Source: Planctomycetota bacterium
GTDB lineage: Bacteria; Planctomycetota; Planctomycetia; Pirellulales; Pirellulaceae
Assembly: GCA_024274855.1 (NCBI GenBank)
Contig: JAJSAJ010000088.1
Span: 1-5,637, forward strand
Reading direction: 5' to 3'
DNA: 5,637 nucleotides
Shown here: positions 1 through 5,637 of the stretch, piece by piece
Position numbering within the stretch: the stretch's first letter is position 1
How the letters are laid out: each line of letters opens with the position of its first letter
Notes under the pieces: generated by a model
Databases searched by the model: none
The model's input: only the letters and a program-made list of their open reading frames with translations
What the model was told of the DNA's origin: nothing
Program-made: the position numbers and the translations under genes

Positions 1-144
1 AACGCGACCGAAGAGGGCATGAAGTTCATTGGCGAGTATGAAAAGGGACGCATGGAAGGTGTGCAGGCATATCTCGGGATTCGAGGCAACGCGAATATCG
101 CCGAACTGTCCGATGTGCCAAACGACAAGATGGACCTTTACTAA
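1..144 (+). CDS. M29 aminopeptidase, upstream segment (5' end outside window, ends at in-frame TAA)
   Basis: This is the middle part of an M29-family (AmpS/AmpT type) metallo-aminopeptidase read in frame 1 from the first base of the window. It gives 47 residues and contains the stretch NIAELSDVPNDKMDLY, which matches the family pattern of 'AELSDVP..KM..Y' between the N-terminal domain and the catalytic domain. The frame stops at TAA (142-144). The next codons, still in the same frame, read KHWWTPTHIEVRVPKTKW, which is the expected family continuation. This segment and the one that follows are therefore one gene interrupted by a nonsense codon, not two genes. The N-terminal 60 or so residues lie before the window. 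M29 enzymes remove N-terminal amino acids from peptides using two metal ions, normally in the cytoplasm. The family assignment is from recognised motifs; the reason for the stop is undecided (mutation, base error or, less likely, readthrough). Confidence 0.75.
   Translation, partial: NATEEGMKFIGEYEKGRMEGVQAYLGIRGNANIAELSDVPNDKMDLY
142..144 (+). other. In-frame TAA nonsense codon inside the M29 aminopeptidase gene
   Basis: TAA sits between codons for DLY and KHWW. Both flanks are in frame 1 and both match the M29 family, so no insertion or deletion is needed to explain it. One base change from CAA (Gln), GAA (Glu) or AAA (Lys) would create it, and polar residues at this position are plausible in relatives. 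It could be a real null mutation, a base-calling or assembly error, or strain variation in a metagenome. Confidence 0.85.
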
Positions 145-174
145 AAACATTGGTGGACGCCCACTCATATCGAG

Positions 175-918
175 GTGCGAGTGCCCAAGACGAAATGGTG
201 CGTGCTTCGCTGGCCCCATCCCTCAATGGCTCAAGCAGCCAATAAGCCAACCGATGTCTTTGAGGACTTTTACTTCAATGTCTGCTGCCTTGATTATGCC
301 AAGATGGACAAAGCGATGGATCCGCTTGCCGAATTGATGAACCGCACCGATCAGGTTCGTATCCAAGGTCCCGGAACCGACCTGACATTCTCGATCAAGG
401 GGATCGGATCCCAAAAGTGCGCGGGGAAACTGAACATTCCGGACGGCGAGGTGTTTTCGTGTCCCGTCCGAGATAGCGTCAACGGAACGCTTGCTTACAC
501 TGCCGAAACAGTCTACCGCGGCACGATCTTCTCGGACATCACGTTCACGTTCCGAGACGGAAAGATCATCGAAGCGACATCTTCCGACACCGTGAAACTG
601 AACGAGATTCTTGATTCGGACGAAGGTGCTCGCTACATTGGCGAGTTTGCCATTGGCGTGAATCCCTACATCACCGCGCCCATGAAAGATCCGTTATTTG
701 ACGAAAAGATCTGCGGTTCTTTCCACTTCACGCCTGGCCAGGCTTATGAAGAGACCGACAACGGTAACCGTTCTCAAGTCCATTGGGACATCGTTTGTAT
801 CCAAACCCCCGAGTATGGTGGCGGGGAAATCTATTTCGACGACCAGCTGATCCGAAAAGACGGCCGGTTCGTCCTGAAAGAACTCGACCCGTTGAATCCA
901 GAGAATCTGATAAGCTAG
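175..918 (+). CDS. M29 aminopeptidase, catalytic domain downstream of the nonsense codon
   Basis: This is the dinuclear-metal catalytic domain of an M29 aminopeptidase. The coding frame is actually open from 145; 175 is the first usable start codon (GTG) after the TAA and gives 247 residues, but it falls at an internal valine of the family alignment and has no good ribosome binding site, so it is probably not a native start. All expected metal ligands and catalytic residues seem present, numbered from this GTG: Glu92 (in PDGEVFSCP), Glu157 (YIGEFAIG), His184 and Tyr191 (HFTPGQAY), and His203 and Asp205 (VHWD). The spacing of His and Tyr (7 residues) equals that known for Thermus AmpT. Other family landmarks are KTKWCVLRWPHPSMAQ, EDFYFNVCCLDYAKM and RIQGPGTDLTFSIKG. 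The gene ends at TAG, 141 bp from a convergent operon. The intact, motif-perfect C-terminal two thirds argues for either a very recent lesion or a sequence error. A fragment restarting at 175 would lack the N-terminal domain and is unlikely to be a normal enzyme. Confidence 0.85.
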   Translation: MRVPKTKWCVLRWPHPSMAQAANKPTDVFEDFYFNVCCLDYAKMDKAMDPLAELMNRTDQVRIQGPGTDLTFSIKGIGSQKCAGKLNIPDGEVFSCPVRDSVNGTLAYTAETVYRGTIFSDITFTFRDGKIIEATSSDTVKLNEILDSDEGARYIGEFAIGVNPYITAPMKDPLFDEKICGSFHFTPGQAYEETDNGNRSQVHWDIVCIQTPEYGGGEIYFDDQLIRKDGRFVLKELDPLNPENLIS

Positions 919-928
919 ACCGCGACTC

Positions 929-1011
929 AAAACGGGAGGGCGAGGCTCCTGCCGAACCGGTGAAACGTGTCGACTCTGGTTGACGTTACGGCTCAGCCGG
1001 AGCTTCGCCCT
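929..1011 (-). terminator. Possible transcription terminator for the minus-strand operon
   Basis: The palindrome begins 48 nt beyond the stop codon of the last minus-strand gene. Read on the minus strand, its long GC-rich stem is followed by CCCGTTTTGAG, a short T run at 929-932. From the plus side it begins 18 nt after the aminopeptidase stop codon but has no T tract behind it. A role in ending both convergent transcripts is plausible by position, but the T run is short and separated from the stem, so this is not a textbook intrinsic terminator. Confidence 0.35.
937..1011. repeat. 75-nt imperfect palindromic element between convergent genes
   Basis: Arms 937-959 and 989-1011 are inverted copies: of 23 positions, 19 pair by Watson-Crick, one is G-T and three mismatch. 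The interior adds a second stem, 964-968 with 983-987, then 971-974 with 979-982 (one G-T pair), closed by a TCTG loop. The left arm begins AGGGCGAGGCTCCTGCC. I recall this as the core of a dispersed repeat in planctomycete genomes, where its accidental translation produces an EGEAPAEP peptide in spurious small proteins; here frame 3 indeed encodes that peptide. The repeat-family membership is memory, not a search; the palindrome itself is read directly. Confidence 0.75.
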
Positions 1012-1059
1012 GGTGAAACACGGCTCATCCAGATTCCGAGACACAGCATTCAACTTCGG

Positions 1060-2412
1060 CTACTTCAGCGGGTCAAGCGCCTTCTCCAGTTGCTCCCAGC
1101 TGGAGCCAAGACGTCGATCGATCGGGCTGTCGTCAAGGTATTGTGTTTCACGCGCATCCCGTATCGACTTTGTCACTCGCGGCACTTCCGTCTTGAGCCA
1201 GGTGTCGAGCTCGCCTTGCAGTTTTTTTGCGTCAGACTTTCGACCGGCCTTCGTGCGTGCAGCAATCCGTGCTTTATCGACCGCGCGCCGCGCCAGAAGC
1301 TCTGCACAATCCGCTCGACACACAACGAATTGGCTCGCCGCGACCAGCTGGCGACGTTCAAGCGACGTCGCCCAGGTGGCACTCGGCTGGTTACCCGGCA
1401 GGACCGGACTTTGCCCGAGTAACACCGAGTCCCAACGCAATTGGAGCCAGACAACTCCATCGGTCCGAGCGATTGGGATTTGTCCCAGGCGATCGGTCCG
1501 CCCGATCGGCGTTCCCACTTCATCCGGTTGCGGGGCGGCAAAAATGCGTGCGCCCGCCAGAGGCTCGCTCCCGGACCCGGATTTCATCGTCAATGTCCAG
1601 ACCGTCTTCGCGTGCGTCCGCGAACACCCCACGGCAATCCACTGATCGATCGGGCGACCGCCCAGCGGATTTTCGTAAGCGGAAACAAGCCGGCTGATCA
1701 GGCTCGCATCCTCCCTGGTTTCGACAACCAAAAAAGTCTCGGGCACGACCGATCGCAATCCCGCTTGAACTCCGCGGGCGGCCAGTAAAAACACTGTGCC
1801 AACCGGATCGATCTCGCGACGCGGATTTCGCACCGGCAAAAGTACTCCGCGCGGTCGCAATACGACGCGACTGCCGTCAACTCGATCGATCATCGCCTGC
1901 GGCGTAACAGCGTGCACCATCAAATCAAGCGTCACTCGGTCCACGTCATCCCAACGCACCCAAGGCTGTTGGCAGACACCTCCCCAGTGAGTAGCCTCGT
2001 GATCATATTGCCACACCTCAACCCAATTTCCCGCCTGACTAGCTCGCAAGACCACGATAACCGTCTTGTCGACCTCCGCATTCCGCGAGCCCAGCAAACC
2101 AGGATCCGGCTGACCGGTCCGCCAATCGATTGTCAGCATCTTTTTCTGAAGCGGAGGCGGAGCAACTTCGATTTCCAGCCGCCACGGCGCACCGATCTCG
2201 GCCTCCGCAAGCCGCTGCACCGACCGGCAGATCCCGTCAAGTCGCTGACGCGTCCACGCCGGCGATTGGTCGGCGACGATCCATGCCTGAACGCGAAGCG
2301 GGCGCAGCTCCCACACATCGCGCGCGGCCGCCGTATCGCCGAATGGCAACTGCCAGAGACCAACCATCAAACAAAACATGTCAATTATTCGACGTAAAAG
2401 AACATTCGTCAT
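1060..2412 (-). CDS. Secreted protein of unknown function, planctomycete-type, with Ig/transthyretin-like segment and helical C terminus
   Basis: The product is 450 residues from ATG 2412 to TAG at 1062-1060. That start is chosen because it gives a compact signal peptide: MTNVLLRR, a hydrophobic stretch at about residues 9-24, then a cleavage-like TAAA before RDVW at 27-31. A GTG at 2457 extends it by 15 polar residues that would bury the signal; neither start has a convincing Shine-Dalgarno site. Residues 36-85 (beginning with LRPLRVQAWIVAD) form an alpha/beta region, 115-175 contain a predicted strand VDKTVIVVLRA and a hydrophobic DRVTLDLMVHAV helix, and 176-270 are beta-rich. Residues 270-345 resemble a small beta-sandwich with the turn GRTDRLGQIPI, as in transthyretin or carboxypeptidase-regulatory-like domains. 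From 350 the protein is charged and helical, possibly coiled coil. The overall pattern recalls an uncharacterised family found in planctomycetes. No catalytic motif is visible and I propose no function. It is co-directional with the solute-binding gene upstream, so the two may act together in the cell envelope. Confidence 0.8.
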   Translation of the reverse strand: MTNVLLRRIIDMFCLMVGLWQLPFGDTAAARDVWELRPLRVQAWIVADQSPAWTRQRLDGICRSVQRLAEAEIGAPWRLEIEVAPPPLQKKMLTIDWRTGQPDPGLLGSRNAEVDKTVIVVLRASQAGNWVEVWQYDHEATHWGGVCQQPWVRWDDVDRVTLDLMVHAVTPQAMIDRVDGSRVVLRPRGVLLPVRNPRREIDPVGTVFLLAARGVQAGLRSVVPETFLVVETREDASLISRLVSAYENPLGGRPIDQWIAVGCSRTHAKTVWTLTMKSGSGSEPLAGARIFAAPQPDEVGTPIGRTDRLGQIPIARTDGVVWLQLRWDSVLLGQSPVLPGNQPSATWATSLERRQLVAASQFVVCRADCAELLARRAVDKARIAARTKAGRKSDAKKLQGELDTWLKTEVPRVTKSIRDARETQYLDDSPIDRRLGSSWEQLEKALDPLK

Positions 2413-2506
2413 TGCATCGGAACCTGTGGAATTCTTTGGGAACCGGTCGCGGCCCACGTTAGACTTCTGGTGTGCCGGCGCTCGCAGTTCGCATACTCAC
2501 TGATCA

Positions 2507-2533
2507 CATATATTGGTCGAGCGAGCTTGTCAC
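2507..2533 (-). promoter_or_regulatory. Weak candidate sigma70-type promoter ahead of the secreted unknown gene
   Basis: On the minus strand a GTGACA (2533-2528; five of six matches to TTGACA) is followed after 15 nt by TATATG (2512-2507; four of six matches to TATAAT). It lies in the only AT-rich patch of an otherwise GC-rich gap, 95 nt before ATG 2412. The spacing is shorter than the ideal 17 nt and planctomycete promoter rules are poorly defined, so this is only a candidate. Confidence 0.2.
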
Positions 2534-2549
2534 ACCCTACACTCGCTCG
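2518..2549 (-). other. Intergenic hairpin between the solute-binding gene and the secreted unknown gene
   Basis: CGAGCGAG at 2518-2525 and CTCGCTCG at 2542-2549 are perfect 8-bp inverted repeats around a 16-nt loop. Transcribed from the minus strand it would form a stem 37 nt after the stop codon of the solute-binding gene. No T run follows, so it is not an intrinsic terminator; it might stabilise the upstream message end, attenuate read-through, or be a chance palindrome. It overlaps the candidate promoter. A smaller palindrome, GGGCTATGCCC, lies at 2572-2582 directly after the stop codon. Confidence 0.35.
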
Positions 2550-2585
2550 CAACCGTCTTCTCGGACAAGATGGGCTATGCCCGAG

Positions 2586-4931
2586 TCAGGGTTTTGCCGA
2601 ATCGAACTGGACGGACCAACTGTCTATGTTCTGGTAAAGCGAAACCGGTTGATCTCCGACGCCCAACAACCTCTTATCGCACGCTGCATATTCGTTCAAC
2701 TGCCACAGACCGATCACCGGCAGTCGCTGATAGACCAACCGATGAATTCGTCGGAGCGTACTGAACGCATTGTCACGTGATTGTGCCTGAGCAAGTTCTC
2801 GCAATGCGGCTTGCAGCTCCGGATCATGATTGCGGCAGAAACCGGTCGCACCCAACAACCGCTCGGCATCGACAAATGGCTGCATGGCATGCCACTCGAA
2901 ATAGAAGACATCCCACCGGTCGTTTCCTGGATCAGTCAGTTCGGCGAACGTCGTCTCGCGTATTTCAACATCGAAACCAAGGTCAGCCAGATTCCATTGT
3001 CTGCTTAGCGCATGCGTTGCGCGGCTCGCAGTTTCACTGGCCAGATGGACAAGCTGCAGCTTGGTCCGTTTCGATGGATCTACTCCGTTTTCTACCTGCC
3101 AGACACGAAGTAATCCAACCGCCAGTCGGGGATCAAACGCCCGCGGATGAAGCCGCGGATCGCACGCATCTCCGTGGGGAAACGGGCCATCCAGCACGCA
3201 CCCGACCGGTGTCTTGCCACCTGCGAACAGAGACGCCAGAATCTCTTCTCGATTCGTACTGTAAGCCAACGCGCGCCGCACCTCCAGACTCTCGCCCAGC
3301 GGCCGCCTGGTGTTCAACACCAACAAGTGGACAGTCGGCGCCGCGTAACGCACCAGCGTCAGATCCGGCTGCCGTGCTACCTGAGCCAACTCCCAGGGCA
3401 AGACACGATCGAATGCCAGAATCGTTCGATCTCGAAATGCCTCCAACGCAGCACCGGCAGACGATATCGGGCGCTCGATCACTTCGCGCACGCCCTTGCT
3501 TCCAGACGTTGAGGTGTCGTTGACTCGCACATAGCGTACGTGGGCCGCCGTCCGCTCGGTCACTTGAAAGGGCCCCAACCGAGCTGATCCCGTTACGTTC
3601 TCCGGAGACAAGATCGGCACTTGCAACCACGCCTGCCAACAAACGGGACGATGCGGCCATCGCAACGCCACACGCTTGTCTTTGAGCATCTTCACCGCGC
3701 CCGCTGGAACGTCCGAACGGCCAAGATCCGCCGAGCGTTGATGACCGACCCACGACGACAATGTCCTCGCAACATCCGCGGATTGGAACGGAACGTCCGT
3801 CCCCGACCACGACATGCCGGACCGCGCAGCCAGCAGCAGGCGGTCGCCCTCGATCGTCCAGTCAACCAGTGAAGAACGATAGCCGTTGCCTTGAGGCGGA
3901 TAAACCGCAATTTGAAACAAAGGCCAATCCGTTAATCGACGCGAGCGGATCGCCGCCCAGCCAGGAACGGGATCATCCGGAACAACAGGCGCCATCCGCC
4001 GAACACCAACGCGAACAATCGGATGCTTCGCAAACAGCTCGGCCTGCAACTTGTGCGCGCCGCCCAACTTCGGCCAAATAGCAAGCGACTTGGCCACAGC
4101 CTCGTCCGCTTCAAGCATCTTGCCGTCCGCGGCCAACTGCCTGGCGTCGCCGAGCACTTTGGTCGCCTGCTCGATCAACCCGCTTTGCCGTTGTTGCACA
4201 ACGGGGTGACCCGGATACTTTTTCGCGAGCGAGAGGAGGAGCTGGCGGGCCGCCGCGGCCTTGCCAGCGGAAAAATAATCCACGACAAGACGATCAATCG
4301 TCAGCCCAAGCGCCTGCTTCAAGCCCGGATAGTCTGGGTCCTGAGAATAGAGTTCATTCAGCGCGACCAGCGCGTTGCGAAACTTCCCTAACTTCTGCCA
4401 CGATTTGGATTCTTCGAATAGACAAGCTCGCTTCGCCGCGATAAGTCCGGGAAAATCGGGCGAACGCTGCAGCAGAAACTCGTAATACTCATACGCATCG
4501 TCAAACCGCTGCTCGTTGACAAGCGATGCGGCCTCTGCCATGACCAGTTCCTCAAACAGCTGGACATGCGCGATGTCAGCCCACTTTACTTCATACTCCT
4601 GTTCGGGGCGCGCTCGCAGACGAATATGCAACGGCTGTTCGGGACTCCGGCGCGCCAGCGGTCGGCGTTTCTCCATTTCGATCGGCAGCAGGTCAAGCGT
4701 CTGCCCGCTGGTAAGGGTCAAGCGATCAAACGGCTGTTGCTCGATAATTCGCCCTTCGGCAGCTACGGCTGATGACAGCAACAGCACAAAGGCCGTCGAA
4801 ACGGTGCAAGAGACCAGTCCGTGCCAAATTCGACGTGAAGCCTGGAAGAGGGCGAGCGTCCCACCCAACACCCCCCATTTCGACCGCCCTGCCCGGGGAT
4901 GATTCTGTTTTTCCTGGTACCTGTGTCTCAT
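2586..4931 (-). CDS. Exported TPR-like / family 5 extracellular solute-binding fusion protein
   Basis: The product is 781 residues, ATG 4931 to TGA at 2588-2586. A long basic N-region (1-38) precedes a hydrophobic export signal at about 39-58, ending in AVAA before EGRII, so the mature protein is expected in the periplasm or envelope. Residues 59-122 form a beta-rich opening module (RIIEQQPFDRLTLTSGQTLD, later YEVKWADIAHV). Residues about 124-300 are TPR-like helical pairs, for example NEQRFDDAYEYYEFLLQRSP and KLGKFRNALVALNELYSQDP. Residues about 304-775 match the oligopeptide/dipeptide-binding SBP_bac_5 family (DppA/OppA type): the WTIEGDRLLLAARSGMSWSG strand-turn at 358-377, VHLLVLNTRRPLGESLEVRR at 534-553 followed by ALAYSTNREEIL, and the C-terminal lobe. 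Known members bind peptides, nickel or sugars for ABC importers; the ligand here cannot be read. The start overlaps the upstream stop as ATGA and has GGAAGAGG nine bases before it, which favours it over GTG 4871 or TTG 4868. No permease or ATPase gene is adjacent in the window. Confidence 0.9.
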   Translation of the reverse strand: MRHRYQEKQNHPRAGRSKWGVLGGTLALFQASRRIWHGLVSCTVSTAFVLLLSSAVAAEGRIIEQQPFDRLTLTSGQTLDLLPIEMEKRRPLARRSPEQPLHIRLRARPEQEYEVKWADIAHVQLFEELVMAEAASLVNEQRFDDAYEYYEFLLQRSPDFPGLIAAKRACLFEESKSWQKLGKFRNALVALNELYSQDPDYPGLKQALGLTIDRLVVDYFSAGKAAAARQLLLSLAKKYPGHPVVQQRQSGLIEQATKVLGDARQLAADGKMLEADEAVAKSLAIWPKLGGAHKLQAELFAKHPIVRVGVRRMAPVVPDDPVPGWAAIRSRRLTDWPLFQIAVYPPQGNGYRSSLVDWTIEGDRLLLAARSGMSWSGTDVPFQSADVARTLSSWVGHQRSADLGRSDVPAGAVKMLKDKRVALRWPHRPVCWQAWLQVPILSPENVTGSARLGPFQVTERTAAHVRYVRVNDTSTSGSKGVREVIERPISSAGAALEAFRDRTILAFDRVLPWELAQVARQPDLTLVRYAAPTVHLLVLNTRRPLGESLEVRRALAYSTNREEILASLFAGGKTPVGCVLDGPFPHGDACDPRLHPRAFDPRLAVGLLRVWQVENGVDPSKRTKLQLVHLASETASRATHALSRQWNLADLGFDVEIRETTFAELTDPGNDRWDVFYFEWHAMQPFVDAERLLGATGFCRNHDPELQAALRELAQAQSRDNAFSTLRRIHRLVYQRLPVIGLWQLNEYAACDKRLLGVGDQPVSLYQNIDSWSVQFDSAKP
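4928..4931 (-). other. ATGA stop-start overlap linking the propeller and solute-binding genes
   Basis: The ATG of the solute-binding gene (4931-4929) overlaps the TGA of the propeller gene (4930-4928) by sharing the bases TG, the classic arrangement for translational coupling. It indicates one transcript and supports the chosen start codon. Confidence 0.9.
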
Positions 4932-5637
4932 GGCGCGCTGCCTCTTCCCACGCTCTCGTCAGACTCCACGATTGCCGCACGAGGCAGAACGCTAGATGAC
5001 CAATGCAGGTCCCTATTCTCGACGTTCCACGCTTGAACCATCAGCCCCACATCCGGTGCCTTGCGTCCGACACAAATCAGATCGGAATCGGTCAAAATCA
5101 TCGGCTGAGTCACCAGGATCGTCGGATCGAGCGTACCGATCTTTTTCGGAGCCACGCCACCCGACGTCGGCTGCCACGCCATAACACCTTGCCCCGACGT
5201 CCACAAAGTCCCAGCACGGAATGTCATGAATACCGGCTGGCCGTCCCACGTGCCTTCGTCGACCACCGCCGACACGGAACGATCTACGTTCAGCGGCTCG
5301 CGTCCACGTGTCGAATCCCAGCGCAATTGGTACAGATTACCATCTGTTCCCGCGAGAAAAACATTCTCACCCGCCGCGTGGAGGCTCGTCACCAAGACAG
5401 GCAGTGCAATAACCTGAGTCGGCACCAAGGAAGAATCGCCAGCCAACAAATGCAGATGACTGCTTGACGGCCCGGTCCGTTCGATCACCAGCAACTGGTC
5501 GTGAAACATAATCGGACGAATTGCGACGGACTTGTAAGCATGTCCCAAGTAGTAAACCGACAGGCACCGTTTCCGCGGGAGGGATATCACATAGATAACA
5601 CCCCGATCGGCAACCACATAACATCGCTCGGACTTCC
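4928..5637 (-). CDS. Beta-propeller (PQQ/WD-like) protein, C-terminal part; start beyond the right edge
   Basis: The frame is open from the right edge to TGA at 4930-4928, giving about 235 residues. A GTG at 5617 exists, but the residues before it (KSERCY, then VVADRGVIYVISL) continue a propeller strand, so it is internal. Repeated strand-turn patterns of the form 'V..A...G.iY.l' recur: VVADRGVIYVISLPRKRCL, VFLAGTDGNLYQLRWDSTRG, FMTFRAGTLWTSGQGVMAWQ and, near the end, LICVGRK followed by MVQAWNVENRDLHW, which resembles the PQQ-like 'ALD..TG...W' blade ending. That suggests about four blades visible. Proteins like this often act as binding scaffolds in the envelope, and in planctomycetes they may be fused to other domains upstream, which cannot be seen here. 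The last dozen residues (IVESDESVGRGSAP) are a polar tail. It is the first visible gene of the operon and overlaps the solute-binding gene. Propeller class is inferred from strand pattern; no cofactor-binding residue was identified. Confidence 0.7.
   Translation of the reverse strand, partial: KSERCYVVADRGVIYVISLPRKRCLSVYYLGHAYKSVAIRPIMFHDQLLVIERTGPSSSHLHLLAGDSSLVPTQVIALPVLVTSLHAAGENVFLAGTDGNLYQLRWDSTRGREPLNVDRSVSAVVDEGTWDGQPVFMTFRAGTLWTSGQGVMAWQPTSGGVAPKKIGTLDPTILVTQPMILTDSDLICVGRKAPDVGLMVQAWNVENRDLHWSSSVLPRAAIVESDESVGRGSAP
4941..4948 (-). promoter_or_regulatory. Ribosome binding site for the solute-binding fusion gene
   Basis: GGAAGAGG on the minus strand ends nine bases before ATG 4931. 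It is the best purine-rich match near any start in this window and helps decide the start despite the unusually long N-region before the signal sequence. Confidence 0.5.

Noticed and set aside
29..337. Frame 2 open frame overlapping the aminopeptidase stop codon, considered as evidence of a frameshift
   Set aside because: Frame 1 carries M29 homology immediately before and after the TAA, so no frame change occurs; the frame 2 product has no family resemblance.
783..983. Small plus-strand frame with the peptide EGEAPAEP
   Set aside because: It overlaps the aminopeptidase in another frame and the peptide comes from the palindromic repeat, a known type of spurious translation.
959..1019. Direct repeat GGTGAAAC at 959-966 and 1012-1019
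   Set aside because: Eight bases is short; without an inserted element between them there is no support for a target-site duplication, although it flanks the right part of the palindrome.
1222..1228. Seven-base A run (minus strand) in the secreted unknown gene, possible slippery site for programmed frameshifting
   Set aside because: A -1 shift meets a stop after roughly 20 codons, no downstream stimulatory structure stands out, and the zero frame continues well; Lys-Lys codons explain it.
980..1645. Open frame (221 codons) on the plus strand, antisense to the secreted unknown gene
   Set aside because: Composition is Ser/Arg-rich and shadow-like, with no domain or signal; the minus-strand frame has a signal peptide and a coherent architecture.
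1113..1890. Repeated GATCGATC-containing words in the secreted unknown gene
   Set aside because: They coincide with Ile-Asp codon pairs such as Pro-Ile-Asp in the protein, are irregularly spaced, and need no separate function.
2777..3523. Long open frame (248 codons) on the plus strand, antisense to the solute-binding gene
   Set aside because: It is low in recognisable motifs, rich in Arg/Pro/Thr/Ser as expected of the mirror of a GC-rich gene, and lies fully within a gene with clear family homology.

Overview
The window looks like chromosomal DNA of a planctomycete, probably a Pirellula/Rhodopirellula-like lineage or a metagenomic relative. Three things point there: a GC-rich palindromic intergenic repeat of the kind I recall from planctomycete genomes, a TPR-plus-solute-binding lipoprotein-like fusion, and a secreted protein family that I associate with that phylum. 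This assignment is from memory and gene content; no search was run.

Layout. Positions 1-918 (+) hold the last three quarters or so of an M29-family metallo-aminopeptidase gene that begins before the window. Its reading frame is interrupted by a single TAA at 142-144, and homologous sequence continues in the same frame on both sides. Positions 919-1059 are a convergent intergenic gap, mostly filled by a 75-nt imperfect palindrome. Everything from 1060 to the right edge is on the minus strand and reads right to left as a probable operon: the C-terminal part of a beta-propeller (PQQ-like) protein (5637 to 4928, start outside the window), a 781-residue secreted protein with a planctomycete-type N-terminal region, TPR-like helices and a family 5 extracellular solute-binding domain (4931 to 2586), and a roughly 450-residue secreted protein of unknown function (2412 or 2457 down to 1060). 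A non-coding gap near 2413-2585 separates the last two and contains a small hairpin and a possible weak promoter.

How the genes relate. The propeller and solute-binding genes overlap by ATGA, so they are probably translationally coupled. The third gene is co-directional but 173 bp away. At least the last two products carry export signals, so the operon seems to act in the periplasm or cell envelope. No ABC permease or ATPase is visible, so transport by the solute-binding domain cannot be concluded. The aminopeptidase is a separate, convergently transcribed cytoplasmic function.

I see no tRNA, rRNA, CRISPR array, insertion sequence or defence system here.
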